A DNA stretch of 64,000 bases from Deltaproteobacteria bacterium (GCA_019237115.1 JAFAHS010000327.1:1-64000); one strand, 5' to 3'. Counted from the first letter of the stretch, positions 1-10,008 are shown. Notes: a model not told the origin generated them from the letters alone. Numbers and translations are program-made.

Positions 1-268
1 CAAGCGTCCATTCGTTCGGCGTCATGTCGATGCTGGCGCGCCAGTTCTCGAGCCATACGTCGTAACCGTGTTCGACCAGCGCATTGACGAAGGTCTGCCC
101 GACGGGAGGACGGAACAGGTTCGCCCTGACGCCCGCTCCGTGGACGACGATCACGGGTCCGCGCGTCGGCTCGGCGGTCCCGCGCACATGAATCAGGTTG
201 AGCGGCATTCCGTCGCCCGCGGTGAATGGGACTATCTGTTCAGAAGTCTGAATCGACTCCGCCATCAT
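1..268 (-). CDS. Alpha/beta hydrolase, N-terminal part (runs off the left edge)
   Basis: Only about the first 89 codons are present and the 3' end lies outside the window. Two adjacent ATG codons (268 and 265) are possible starts. The translation has the opening of an alpha/beta-hydrolase fold: a beta strand reading PVIVVHGAG, which includes the HG oxyanion-hole motif, followed by a stretch with VNALVEHGYDVWLENWR, typical of cap and helix A of this fold. The nucleophile elbow is outside the window. It follows the truncated GMC oxidase gene in the same direction with a gap of about 59 bp. As I recall, long GMC oxidases of this type are often fused to such a hydrolase, so here the pair looks like a split version. 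The substrate is unknown; a sterol or lipid ester is an inference from context. Confidence 0.7.
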   Translation of the reverse strand, partial: MMAESIQTSEQIVPFTAGDGMPLNLIHVRGTAEPTRGPVIVVHGAGVRANLFRPPVGQTFVNALVEHGYDVWLENWRASIDMTPNEWTL

Positions 269-327
269 GCACCTCGTCTATGAAGACTTTCGCGATGCTT
301 TTGCGCTCAGTTGATGAGTGGATCCGC

Positions 328-1588
328 TCACGTCCTCGAACGCTCGAAGTGGGGAAGCACAAAGACATCCCACAACGTGCCGAAAAATCTCTTGCCGAAA
401 CGCGCCAGCGCATCGGCTTTCTGCGCCGGATTGGTCGTTCCCGTCACCTTGAACGTGGTTAACTGATGCATGAAATCTTGCATCAGAATGTGCAGGATTC
501 CGGTTTCTACGATCGCGCCGCTACGATCATGCCCAGACCGTATTACCGTGTATAAAGTGCTGGTCGCACCCCAAACGTCGAACCGCCCGTTGTCCTTCAC
601 ATCCTTGAAACCGTCGAGCAGATAAGGGTTGCCGTCCGTGCCGGTGAACGGCAACGCATAGAGCATTTTGCGCTGATCGGCCTGCCCGGTCGGCACGAAC
701 AGATTGAAGACGCCATTGGCGACCGGCGCGCCGCCAGGACCGGTGAACCCGTCGACCTGCACGACGCCGTTGGCGATCGCGGTCCCGTTGGGATCGGCGA
801 GGAAGGCGTCGAGATCTGGCGTCGTGATCGTCAACGTGAAGTCCATGATTGTGCCTGCCCGCTGGCCGGCGTGCTCGCCGCCACCGTAGTCGTCGGGCGG
901 CTGAAAACCTTTGACCCCGTAGCCCTTCATCGTTTCGGTGAAGCCGAGACCGATCGCCTGGGTCTTCGGCGGCGCCGTGCCGCCGGCGGGAACCGTAACT
1001 TTGGAAGTTGGATCAACCACTGGTTTTGCCTCCGCGCGCTCGGGAACAGTCCAATTGCGATCTTGCTTGAGATTGCGAATCGCGGCCTCGACGTTGCGCT
1101 CTGCCACCGCCGCGATCGTATGCGACGGATTGACGTCCGAGCGCAGTCGCCGCCTGTTGCATCAACGTGGCCTTGGGCGGCACACCGAGCGGGCTCGTGT
1201 TGATCGGCGCAATATCGAGCATATAGGCGACGAGGTCGTAGTACGGGTCAAGCACTTCGCGGCTGTAATTCGCGGGCCATCCCGATGCGAAGACCGACGG
1301 TATCGCCCTCAGATGGACGTTGGCGCAGATCAACGAGCCGCCACCGTATCCGGCGCTCTGCACAACCATCATTTGTTCGAACGGCCGGACGTCGAACAGC
1401 CCCTGCTTCGTCGACCACAGCCAGCCGTCGAGCGGATCATTCCAGTGGCGTGGAAAACCGCCGAGCGGGTAGCGGCGGCCTCGTTCGAGCACGCCGACTT
1501 TCAGACCTGCCTGCGACAGCCTGCAGGCCGACACAGCGCCGCCGAAACCCGTGCCGATAACGATAGCGTCGTATTGTGCTTGCATCAT
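328..1588 (-). pseudogene. GMC oxidoreductase (cholesterol-oxidase-like) with large internal deletion and frame change
   Basis: Two reading frames form one broken gene. The 5' part (1588 to about 1140) encodes the FAD-binding start of a GMC flavoprotein, with the dinucleotide motif VIGTGFGG near residue 9 and the GGGSL segment near residue 85. It then jumps within a few codons into another frame carrying the last GMC motif, NPSHTIAAVAER (about 1137 to 1095), followed by a C-terminal extension of about 240 residues rich in beta strands. An intact family member has roughly 350 residues between these points, including the middle FAD contacts and the catalytic HPLGG region; none of that is here. 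The junction lies in about 1132-1145, where the sequence fits both sides. The product cannot be an active oxidase. The start at 1588 has a purine-rich site (AGAGGG) upstream. It sits between an intact GMC gene and the hydrolase gene. Confidence 0.8.
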
Positions 1589-1663
1589 GCCCTCTGCCAG
1601 GCGTTCGTATTCCGGTCCCGATACGACGATCTTCTCCGATCTTTCACGAAGCGGCTCACGACG

Positions 1664-3232
1664 TCACGCTGAAAGCAGATGTTGCGCGGTACGTTCAGCT
1701 AATGCGCTGATAGTTGCCGACGGATTGATCGCGAGCGCGGTAGGAATCGTGGATCCATCGGCGACGTATAGATTTGGATAGTTCCAGACGGCGCCGAATT
1801 CACTCACTACGCCCACATCCGGAGTGTCGCTCATCGCGACGCCTCCCAAAGGATGAGCAGTCAGCAACTTTCTGAGCGGCCAGTTCCACAGCGGGCTCGC
1901 TTGATAACGTCCCTTGGCGGCCTCGCTGAGACTCCGAATGGCCGCTTCCATTTCCGCGAACATTTTGCGGCTGCCGCGTCGATGCCACACAAGGTCGAGA
2001 TTGTCATCAATGAGACGCATCTTTCCATCGGCACCGTCGGTACCCATCCCAAGGTAGGGCAAGGAGCGGATAAGACGCCCGTCGAACAGCCGTTGGAACT
2101 CGACGACCAGCGGGCCTTTCGTTCCGCGTCCTATCGCACGCGATATGTACTCCTTCAGGACTTTCCACAGGGCGCGCAATCGGGCGGGCACCGGCATCGC
2201 CGCCTGCAGATACCAGAAAAACGGGTCCGGGATACCGAGATCCTCGATATAGATTCGATTATTCGCGGTCGAGCAATCGACGCCGGCCGTGATGCTCGGC
2301 CCCCTCGCGGCGTCGATCTCAATCGGCATGTCGACGGTAGCCGGAATCAGCATGTCGCCGTTGCCGGAGAATCGCTCACCGAGACGCGAGCTGATTCGTG
2401 GCAGCGTGAAGCGGGATCGCATCAGCAATTCCGTCGATCCGAGGGCGCCGGCCGAGACGACTACCATCCGGCCGACGACACTACCCGGCTCGAAGGAATC
2501 GGCCGACGCCGGATCGAAGCGCCGAAAGCCGACCTTGTAGCTGTTCGCGGGATCGGAATTCTGCTCGATCACGCGGGCTTCATGCAGCGGCAAGATCTCG
2601 GCGCCATTTTTTTCGGCTACCGCTAGATAGTTCAAATCGAGCGTATTTTTGGCGTGAAGATGGCATCCCAGCATGCAGTTTCCGCAATAGACGCAGGCCT
2701 GCTGAGAAATTCCGCTAAAGGGATTCTGACGGTCTGGACCCGTATAGACGCAGATATCGACCAGCTCGGGCTCGAGTCCCAACGCCCGCGCGCCGTCCAT
2801 CAGAGCTCGCGTGCGAGCCGGAATCGACAATCCCGCGGGCGCCGAAAGGGGTCGCGCCTCGAGCATCTCCTTCGCGCGATCGTAGAACGGATCGAGGGTG
2901 TCACGTTTGATCGCGCGCGGCCAATTCGGACGTTCGAATATTTCCTTGTGGGCGCGCCGATGGACGTTGAAATAGACCAGCGAGCCGCCGCCGACGCCGC
3001 TTGCCTGGATCACATCAATGTTGCGAAAGACGCGATAGTCGAGGATACCGAAATCCTGATGATTCCAGAACGCATGCGACATTTGGGCCAGAGTTCGCGG
3101 GAAGTCCTGCTTGGCCCATCGCTTCCCGCGCTCGAGAACGCAGACCGATCGTCCCGCCTGCGCGAGCCGGCACGCGGTAATCGCGCCGCCGAAGCCCGAG
3201 CCGATCACGACCGCATCGTAGACGCTCTTCAC
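1664..3232 (-). CDS. GMC-family FAD oxidoreductase, cholesterol-oxidase-like
   Basis: A 522-residue flavoprotein of the glucose-methanol-choline family, most like the ChoD-type cholesterol oxidases. These oxidise a sterol or other secondary alcohol to a ketone with FAD. The FAD dinucleotide motif VIGSGFGG is at residues 9-16, the GVGGGSL segment near 80, and a cysteine cluster of pattern CxxCxxCxxxC near residues 180-190. VSAGALGSTELL lies near 265 and AHPLGGVAM near 460 with the expected catalytic histidine. The closing motif NPSATISALAER is at about 505. The GTG start at 3232 is preceded by GAGGG at a good distance and lies 2 bp after the frame-corrected stop of the upstream OYE gene, so the two are probably translated together. 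The cysteine cluster is typical of this subgroup and could be structural. The substrate is inferred, not shown. Confidence 0.85.
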   Translation of the reverse strand: MKSVYDAVVIGSGFGGAITACRLAQAGRSVCVLERGKRWAKQDFPRTLAQMSHAFWNHQDFGILDYRVFRNIDVIQASGVGGGSLVYFNVHRRAHKEIFERPNWPRAIKRDTLDPFYDRAKEMLEARPLSAPAGLSIPARTRALMDGARALGLEPELVDICVYTGPDRQNPFSGISQQACVYCGNCMLGCHLHAKNTLDLNYLAVAEKNGAEILPLHEARVIEQNSDPANSYKVGFRRFDPASADSFEPGSVVGRMVVVSAGALGSTELLMRSRFTLPRISSRLGERFSGNGDMLIPATVDMPIEIDAARGPSITAGVDCSTANNRIYIEDLGIPDPFFWYLQAAMPVPARLRALWKVLKEYISRAIGRGTKGPLVVEFQRLFDGRLIRSLPYLGMGTDGADGKMRLIDDNLDLVWHRRGSRKMFAEMEAAIRSLSEAAKGRYQASPLWNWPLRKLLTAHPLGGVAMSDTPDVGVVSEFGAVWNYPNLYVADGSTIPTALAINPSATISALAERTAQHLLSA

Positions 3233-3234
3233 AG

Positions 3235-4651
3235 CTAGCCCTCAAGCGCTGACGGCATTCTCGCCATCGTCTGTGGTACCGGACAGTCGATAGTCTGCCG
3301 CTCCATCTCGTCCTGCGACGGGAAACGGCTGCGCTCGTAGCACCCGAGCGCCCGCACTGCCAACCGGCTCCAGCATCGATTGCAAAAGGTGCGGGGATTG
3401 TCGGACTCGTTCTGGCCCGAGGCGAAGATTTTGGGAAGGTCGGGATTTGCAAGCAACGGCCGCGCGCGCGATCATGTCACACTTGCGGGCCGCCAGCGCA
3501 TTCTCGATCACGTCCTGCCGCTGAAAACCGCCGTTGGAGATCACCGGAATGCTCGGATTCTGTTTGAATGCGCGGGCATAATCGGCATTCGCCGCGGGCT
3601 TGAATTTCCATCCGTAGCCGAGCGTGTGGCGCGCGATCGCGGTCGGTATCGGATTGACGATGATCGCTGTGATCGTCGCCTTGGTGTTCAGATGGCGGAT
3701 CGAATTGGCGAACAACCGGATACCGTCGTATAGATAATCGCGCGGATTCCCTTTCGGATTGCTGAAGCCGAAACCGCTGTCCACGTGCAGGTAATTGGTG
3801 CCGAGTCTCTCCAGTTCTTTCGCATAGATCAGGTTCTGGTCCAGCATATTGCCGAACCAATAGTCGCGCCGCGGAAACACGATGGGCAGGCGAAGATTGA
3901 TCGGCGCGTAGTTGTGGTCCTCGGCAGGGAAGCGGATACCGAACAGAAAATCGCGGCCGATAATCTGGCGAACTCCGGTCACGATCTCGCCCAGAAGCTG
4001 AAATCGTTTGTAGAGACTGCCGCCATAGCGGTCGCGCCGCCGATTCGTCACCGGATTCAGAAATTGATGAATTACGTAACCCTTTGAGGCCGTAATCTCG
4101 AGGCCATCGGCGCCGATATCGCGAACGCGGCGCGCCGCCTGCACGAACTTCTCGACTTCGCGCTCCACCTCGCCGGTCGTCATCGGAATCGTCCGGTTGC
4201 GATAGCCGTACATCAGATCGAAGTTCGCCGACGTGGCCTGGGTGTCCGCCTTCTGCGAAAAGAGGCTGGTTTGAGTCCGGCCACCGGGGTCGCCGAGCTG
4301 AATGATGCACCGGCAGCCGAGCTGCTGGACCTCCTTCACTCCGGCACGCAAGGGGGCGATAAAGTGATCGTCGCTCAGCTTGGGATATTCGAGCGGGGAC
4401 AGTCGTTTTTCATCTATGTCGATCGTGGCCGAGATGATTCCGGCGACGCCCGTCTTGGCGAATTTCTTCTCGAAATGGCGCCACGCCGGGGACACGGTGC
4501 CGTCATAGCAGGCCGTCCGCCCGCCCATCGAGGAGCGCAGAATCCGGTTCGCGAATTGTACCCCCTTGATTCGAAAAGGCTCGAACAGCGCGTCCCTCCC
4601 GGCAACGCGGATCGTTCCGACGTCGCGCTCCTTCCTGATGGCCCCGCTCAC
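3235..4651 (-). pseudogene. Old-yellow-enzyme family NADH:flavin oxidoreductase, frameshifted near the C-terminus
   Basis: An FMN-binding TIM-barrel reductase of the OYE/2,4-dienoyl-CoA-reductase family. It opens with LFEPFRIKGVQFANRIL and carries the usual barrel segments, including LEITASKGYVIHQFLNP and the NRRRDRYGGS loop near residue 215. The first frame stays homologous up to CDMIARA and then turns into unrelated sequence ending at 3242. The true C-terminus continues in another frame as RPLLANPDLPK, then a cysteine region (CNRC), and stops at 3235. The switch falls in a run of five CG dinucleotides at 3461-3470. One more GC unit would restore the expected sequence. The corrected stop lies 2 bp before the next gene's start, which supports it as the native end. 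It begins at GTG 4651 and heads the cluster. It may reduce steroid or other enones. Confidence 0.8.
3461..3470. repeat. (CG)5 dinucleotide run at the OYE frameshift
   Basis: Ten bases of alternating CG lie exactly where the OYE reading frame breaks. Adding one dinucleotide joins the two halves in frame. This is either replication slippage or a sequencing/assembly error. Confidence 0.8.
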
Positions 4652-4995
4652 GAGTCTTCTTATCTATGCTAACAAAAAGAGCAAATACAAGCCACGTGTG
4701 ATGCTATCCGGTAGCCCCGGGCACGCATGATAAGCCCAGGGAGCCAAAGGCCCCCGGTCTAAACGCGGACCGTGCAGGGGCGACTCGCGGTTGAGTAGTC
4801 AAAGAGAGTTACATTGACAATTTTTCGCCAGTTCACGTAGCATCAATCGTATGCAGCGAAGGATAGATAAGATCAGAGGGTACGTCCCAAGTTGCTCATC
4901 GTTGTGTTAGGAACTAGTCCGACATCGCTCATTCTCGACGCTCGCTTTAGGACTGAACCGCGGCTGTCGCGATTCCGCTGGTCCGCGGAGAACCT
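4652..4995. other. Divergent intergenic region between OYE and metallophosphoesterase genes
   Basis: This 344 bp stretch separates two divergently transcribed genes and has no convincing coding sequence. It should contain promoters for both directions. One good sigma-70-like candidate for the plus strand is listed separately; I see no clear minus-strand promoter. Confidence 0.6.
4814..4843 (+). promoter_or_regulatory. Candidate sigma-70 promoter for the metallophosphoesterase gene
   Basis: A perfect -35 hexamer TTGACA (4814-4819) is followed after 18 bp by TAGCAT (4838-4843), a 4/6 match to the -10 consensus. It points toward the gene starting at 4996, leaving a leader of roughly 145 bases. 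Confidence 0.45.
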
Positions 4996-6321
4996 ATGCT
5001 AGTCCAATTCCGCGATCCCAGTTTGTCGCTCTGGCAATCGTCACTCGATCAGGTGCTCCATCAGGGCGCGACCTCGGCGGCGCCCCATCCATGGACGCCG
5101 CGCACAGGCATCGACGAAAAGGGCTTCGCGGGCGACCTGATGCGGGAAGCGACGCGCCATTGCACGGCACTTCTCGGCCATCTTCAGACGTCAAAAGTCT
5201 GGGAAGCCCTGCACGATCTCGAAGTTCGCCTGAATTTGACGTCAATCGATAGTGTCTCCGATTGCTCCAGCGCCTATCTGAAACTTGCCGCGGCCGTGCT
5301 TAATAACGACAGCGCCGCCGAGGCCACCTACCGTGCCGAATTAACGCGCTTCGGAAACTGCGATCCGCGCTACGTCGAGGCGATGAATAACTATGTCGAC
5401 TATTACAAGCTGGCGCACAAACCTATCCCTTACCGAAGCTGGAACGCGATATCCGATTACGTCGAGGAGCTGCGAGAATCTTGCACGATAGCTCTAATCG
5501 GCGATTGGGGGACCGGTCAGGAACCGGCCAAAACAGTGCTGCAGTGCGTCGCCCGGCACAAACCAGAAATAGTAATTCATTTGGGCGACATCTATTACTC
5601 GGGAACTCGATACGAGGCTGACAACTACTTCATGTCGTTGGTGAGACTTGTATTCGGCGCGACAATGCCGAAAGTCCTTACCCTGTCAGGCAATCACGAC
5701 ATGTATTCGGGCGGCGTCGGTTATTACTGGCTATTGGATAAGATTAAGCAGAAGGCGAGCTTCTTTTGCCTGCGGAACAAATTCTGGCAGTTTATCGGCC
5801 TCGATACCGGAGTAAATGACTACGACCCTTTCAGCGTCAACACTTCGACGCCCACTCTTAAAGCCACCGAATTAGAGTGGTTGGAAGATAAGGTTACCAA
5901 CTCGGCGGGCGCTCGCACAGTCATCATGTCGCATCATCCGCTTTTTAGCGTTTACGAACGAATCAACTCACAGCCGGTTAACGATCCGCTTCATCGTCAG
6001 TTCAAAGACCTGTTGACCAGGATAACGGCCTGGTACTGGGCCCACGAGCATAACCTAGTCGTGTACAAGGAATATCTTGACATTCACGCCCGCTGCATCG
6101 GCCATGGGGCCTTTCCAGTTGCTATTGGAGAGTTGGGCACGGTTCATACGGACGTGCCGTACTTTGAGAGCATCCTCCTTGGGCAGGATAACGGCTACTA
6201 CAAGCACGGCTACGTGATTGTCGAGTTGCAGAGCCATCAGGCGAGGGCGAACTACTACGAATGCGATTCGGTCGGCGGTGAACATCAACTTTACTCCGAG
6301 CAACTTGAGCAGCTGCCATGA
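4996..6321 (+). CDS. Calcineurin-like metallophosphoesterase
   Basis: A 441-residue protein with all five metal-ligand blocks of the calcineurin-like phosphoesterase fold: GDWGTG at about residue 170, GDIYYSG near 200, GNHDMYSGG near 234, SHHPLF near 315 and AHEHN near 350. The enzyme is predicted to hydrolyse phosphomono- or diesters with a two-metal centre. The N-terminal 160 residues are helical and not recognised, and may be a regulatory or binding part. There is no signal peptide or membrane segment, so it is probably cytoplasmic. The start at 4996 has a GGAG-type site a few bases upstream. It stands alone, with divergent and convergent neighbours. The first metal block reads GDWGTG, with the usual aspartate present. 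The substrate cannot be predicted. Confidence 0.85.
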   Translation: MLVQFRDPSLSLWQSSLDQVLHQGATSAAPHPWTPRTGIDEKGFAGDLMREATRHCTALLGHLQTSKVWEALHDLEVRLNLTSIDSVSDCSSAYLKLAAAVLNNDSAAEATYRAELTRFGNCDPRYVEAMNNYVDYYKLAHKPIPYRSWNAISDYVEELRESCTIALIGDWGTGQEPAKTVLQCVARHKPEIVIHLGDIYYSGTRYEADNYFMSLVRLVFGATMPKVLTLSGNHDMYSGGVGYYWLLDKIKQKASFFCLRNKFWQFIGLDTGVNDYDPFSVNTSTPTLKATELEWLEDKVTNSAGARTVIMSHHPLFSVYERINSQPVNDPLHRQFKDLLTRITAWYWAHEHNLVVYKEYLDIHARCIGHGAFPVAIGELGTVHTDVPYFESILLGQDNGYYKHGYVIVELQSHQARANYYECDSVGGEHQLYSEQLEQLP

Positions 6322-6792
6322 CGAAATGCCAACTACGGAGCCGCGTGTCCGTGACTGAGTTGACGCTCCGGTGGAATGCATAGATCAGCGAGGTCGAAAC
6401 TCATAGTGCTCCGCATACTCGTCGCTGTACTGCAAAATTATCGCTCCGCTGATCGAACGGGCGGGTCAATCGGATCTGAGGTTGCACCGAAAGCAACGCA
6501 CCCTGCCACGCGATCTTGTCATCCGCAGCGCTCCTCTTGAGCGTCACGCCGCCAGCCTTTGCAACGAATATTCGTGAGTCCCGCCCAGACGGCTCCGCAA
6601 GCTCGGCGCCCGGACCGAATGCAAGCGGCGAAGCAAAGTCCTCCGCTGAAATCGGACCAACAGAGAGACATCGGAGACAAACATGGCGAACACCACCTCC
6701 ACGGATCGCAAAGCGTACATCATCACGGGCACGCCGCCACCCAGACCTGCTCAGAGCAGTCGGGTTTGGAAATCCCGAGAACGAAAAGGGAC
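6322..6792. other. Intergenic region between convergent genes
   Basis: About 470 bp between the end of the phosphoesterase gene and the end of the AAA/TPR regulator. Small open frames exist on both strands but none has family-like sequence or a good ribosome site. No clear terminator hairpin was seen. Confidence 0.5.
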
Positions 6793-9723
6793 CTATTGCT
6801 TTCGGAGTAGCCGCCGCGCATCGATGAGGTCGGGCGTATCAAATCCTTCGGAGAACCAATCATACACTTCAGCAACCATTCGGCGGGCATCCGCGCGCTT
6901 GCCTTTTTTGCTCCAGAGCCGGTGGAGACTCGTCGCGGCACGGAGTTCGAACGCTTTAGCTTCGTTTTGCTGGGCTCGCTCAATGGCAGTCATGAAGGCG
7001 CGTTCGGCTTGGTCGTTGTCGTTAGTACGTTTGCCGCCTTTCGCGAGAGAGCGCTGCATGAGCAGTTCGCCCTTCAAGCGGTAGAGTTCGGGCTCCCACG
7101 CTGCCTCTTTGTGTTCAAGCACGAAGTTCAGAGCTTGATCGACGGCCTGTAGACCCTCCCTGATTTTTCCGACGTGAAGGTAGACTTCCGCGAGTTTGGC
7201 CAATGAGCCGCCTTGGCCCATCGAGACTGTACTGAGAACGGACTTTATCTCCTTTATTCCTTCTGATGCCCGACCCTGCATTGCGATTGCCCATCCGCGT
7301 TCGAGAGACGCCTGCGCGCCCCAGTATCCGAATCCAAATTTATTGCAGATGGCGATCGCCTTATCGGCTTCTTCCAGCGTTGCGGCGTGGTTCCGCAGAA
7401 ATCGCATCAAAATCGCTCGAAAGCAGTGCGCGATGGCCATCGAGAACTGCGCGTCCAGGGCATTTGCGCGATTGAACGCCCCTCGCGTCCAATTCAGTGC
7501 CTGTTCGGGATAGCCGAGCATCCAGAGCGCCAGCGAAAGCGTGACGGCGGAGGATACTACAGGATCATCGGGTGCGAGCACTTTTGAATCGCCCTTCTCC
7601 CGACTGAAAACACCAATCGCTTCAGTGAGGACCGTTTCTGATTCCCTGAGCCTGCCGAGGAACAATGCGCTTATGCCGCGCAGCCGCAGTGTTTCCGCGA
7701 CCAGGTATGGATCTCTTTCGCGTTGAGCGACCGATGCCAGTTTGTCGCAGAGCTCGAAGGTGCGCAGATAATCCGAGCGTCCCATGAGAAGCTCGTAGAA
7801 AGCGCGGAGGGCGGCGAAACTCTGCGGACCGTCGCCGAGGCTCTCGTTCAACTCCCACGCACGCGAAAGCGCGGCAACCACTTCTTGCGACCGATATCCC
7901 TGCCGCGCGACGAGTGGTGCAGCAATTCCAACCTGCAGGCGCAACTCGATAGCGTCGCGTTCTTTCGACGCCCGCTGATTCTTCAGCAGATCAACGCCGC
8001 GCCGAAACTGGCCAATTGCCTCAGCGTTGGCAAATTGTCGCGAGGCTCTCTCGCCCGCGACTGCGCAGTACTGTGCGGCCATGTTGGGCATCCCTGCGTG
8101 TTCGAAATAGTAGGCCAGTTCCGTCGCGGCCTCGTTGGCTCGATCTCCAAGGTCGGCGGCCATCTTCTCGGCGATGCTTTTGTACCAGTGGTGGCGACGA
8201 CCTTGAGAACTCCGATCGAACGCCGCATTGCGATACAAATCGTGGATGAACTCGTAGCGCGAATGTTCGCCGCTACTTTCATCGGAACGCTCCTGCGTAG
8301 CGCGAAGAATCTGATGTCGTCGGGCGAGGCCGTCACATCGTTCTTCCGCTTCAACCGGATCGATTTCGAGTGCGGCCGCTACCAGATCGGAGCCGAAAGC
8401 ACTTCCGATTACGGCAGCTACCTCGAGCAGCCGCTGTTCGTTCGCGGGAAGTCGCGAGAGTTGTCCCTCGATCAATTGCCGCAAGCTTGCGGATTTCCCG
8501 GCATCCAGTTTTTCCGCGTTCTCCGTGAGCCGCCATCGCCCATCGCGCTGGTCGACGAGTCCGTCACGCTCCAGTTCGTCAACAATTGCGGTAACGAACA
8601 GTGGGTTCCCGGCCGTATTGCGATGGATGATCTGCGTCAGTGTGGGCGGAAACTCGTGAGCCGGGAAGCGATAGCTGAGGTACGTGTGCACGTCGTCTTC
8701 GGTCAGATTCTCTGGCAACAAGACGGTGCATTGGCGGTGCACCTCCAGATCGCTAAGAACCGCTCTCAATGGATGGTTCGATACGATGGCGTCCGCCGGA
8801 CGGTAAGTTCCAACCACCATCAGACGCGCGCGATGCTCTCTGCGTGCGACGATCGAGAGGAGATCGAGAGTCGCGAGGTCCGTCCAATGGAGGTCCTCCA
8901 GGCCGAGGACCAAGAGTTGATCGGCGGCGAGAGCTTCCAAGGCCTCACAGAACTCGCCCAGCATCCTCGCCTGGGTGGTAGCTTGCACCTTTTGGAGAGT
9001 CTGAAACTCATCTGCGGACAGCAGGCCCGGCATCTGCGCCAACCACGATGGAGCATACTGCGCCAGAACTGTTAGAGCTTCGGTCGCGCGTTCTTCGGCG
9101 CACAGTCGGCTGAGCGCATCGAAGATCGGCAGGTACGCTTCACGCGTTCCGAATTGCTCAACGCAATGTCCGCATACAATGCGAACGTCGCCGGCCGCGG
9201 CAATGTTTCCAAGAAAGGCCTGCAGCAAAGCCGTCTTACCGATCCCGGCTGCTCCTGCAATGAATACGATCTGCCGTTTCCCCGCGAGCGCAGAGGCCAT
9301 CAGTCGCTCGAGGCTGCTCAACTCCTGATCGCGGCCGATTAGCTCGCGGGATGCTGAGGTTGTCACAACCCCGTCGGGTTCGAGTCCCGCAGAGGGTCCC
9401 GATTGCGCCGTGACCTTGGGCAAAAACCGGACGCCGCGACGCGGCAGGGTTTCGATAAAGCGCGGATTGGACGCGTCGTCGCCCAAAGCTTGCCGAACCT
9501 CCATGATATAGTTTCGAAGCAAGCCATCACTGACCGCGGTCGCCCCCCAGACCGCCTTTAACAACTCGGTCTGAGTCACCAGGCGTCCCGGGTTCTCCGC
9601 TAAAAATTGCAGTACCGCGAAAGACTTGGGTCGCAAAGAAATGACGCGCGACCCGCGCCGTACTTCCTGGTTTCGGCGGTCGAGTCTGAAGTCTTCAAAC
9701 CGGAGGTCCTGTGGAACGTTCAT
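6793..9723 (-). CDS. Winged-helix / AAA-ATPase / TPR transcriptional regulator
   Basis: A protein of about 976 residues. Residues 8-103 form an OmpR/CadC-type winged helix, with the signature RPKSFAVLQFLAENPGRLVT and a closing RFIETLPRRGVRFLP. An AAA_16-type ATPase follows: Walker A GAAGIGKT near residue 158 and a Walker-B-like LVLGLEDLHWTD near 270. The C-terminal half is helical with TPR-like repeats. Such proteins are thought to bind DNA through the winged helix and to be switched by nucleotide and ligand binding. The ATG at 9723 is preferred over an adjoining TTG. The gene is divergent from another giant AAA/TPR protein at 10009, with about 285 bp between them, so both promoters share this interval. 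The signal and target genes are unknown; the redox island beyond the second regulator is a possible target. Confidence 0.85.
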   Translation of the reverse strand: MNVPQDLRFEDFRLDRRNQEVRRGSRVISLRPKSFAVLQFLAENPGRLVTQTELLKAVWGATAVSDGLLRNYIMEVRQALGDDASNPRFIETLPRRGVRFLPKVTAQSGPSAGLEPDGVVTTSASRELIGRDQELSSLERLMASALAGKRQIVFIAGAAGIGKTALLQAFLGNIAAAGDVRIVCGHCVEQFGTREAYLPIFDALSRLCAEERATEALTVLAQYAPSWLAQMPGLLSADEFQTLQKVQATTQARMLGEFCEALEALAADQLLVLGLEDLHWTDLATLDLLSIVARREHRARLMVVGTYRPADAIVSNHPLRAVLSDLEVHRQCTVLLPENLTEDDVHTYLSYRFPAHEFPPTLTQIIHRNTAGNPLFVTAIVDELERDGLVDQRDGRWRLTENAEKLDAGKSASLRQLIEGQLSRLPANEQRLLEVAAVIGSAFGSDLVAAALEIDPVEAEERCDGLARRHQILRATQERSDESSGEHSRYEFIHDLYRNAAFDRSSQGRRHHWYKSIAEKMAADLGDRANEAATELAYYFEHAGMPNMAAQYCAVAGERASRQFANAEAIGQFRRGVDLLKNQRASKERDAIELRLQVGIAAPLVARQGYRSQEVVAALSRAWELNESLGDGPQSFAALRAFYELLMGRSDYLRTFELCDKLASVAQRERDPYLVAETLRLRGISALFLGRLRESETVLTEAIGVFSREKGDSKVLAPDDPVVSSAVTLSLALWMLGYPEQALNWTRGAFNRANALDAQFSMAIAHCFRAILMRFLRNHAATLEEADKAIAICNKFGFGYWGAQASLERGWAIAMQGRASEGIKEIKSVLSTVSMGQGGSLAKLAEVYLHVGKIREGLQAVDQALNFVLEHKEAAWEPELYRLKGELLMQRSLAKGGKRTNDNDQAERAFMTAIERAQQNEAKAFELRAATSLHRLWSKKGKRADARRMVAEVYDWFSEGFDTPDLIDARRLLRKQ

Positions 9724-10008
9724 CAAACCGAGGACCCAGCTAAACGAAAATTAGACTGAAATTAGACGCCCCGTAGACGGTCGTCGATGGCTCGGAAAAG
9801 GCAACACGCATAGGGTCAGAGCATATGCCAAAGAAACCGACGCGGCCACGCTTATCAAGCAGTAAGAATTTCGTTGCCGGCGCTGCGGCTCCGGCGGCAT
9901 TTTCGCCGCACTACGCGTTCGTCGTTCAATTTCGATCGGGCGACGTCAAGATCGGAGGTCGCGTGGAACATTTGTCGTCCGGTAACGCGACCGTTTTCGG
10001 AGGCCAAA
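9724..10008. promoter_or_regulatory. Shared divergent promoter interval of the two AAA/TPR regulators
   Basis: The interval separates two head-to-head regulator genes. A long open frame enters it from the right-hand gene (from 9874), but that extension looks non-native and the real start is at 10009. Operator sites are expected here; none stands out as a clean palindrome. Confidence 0.4.

Noticed and set aside
7723..9075. 450-codon open frame on the plus strand
   Set aside because: It is antisense to the AAA/TPR regulator, whose domains are clear. The composition is that of a shadow frame.
9874..10008. Longer start for the AAA/TPR protein at 10009
   Set aside because: The extra 45 residues are arginine-rich and not family-like, and GGAGG stands directly before the ATG at 10009.
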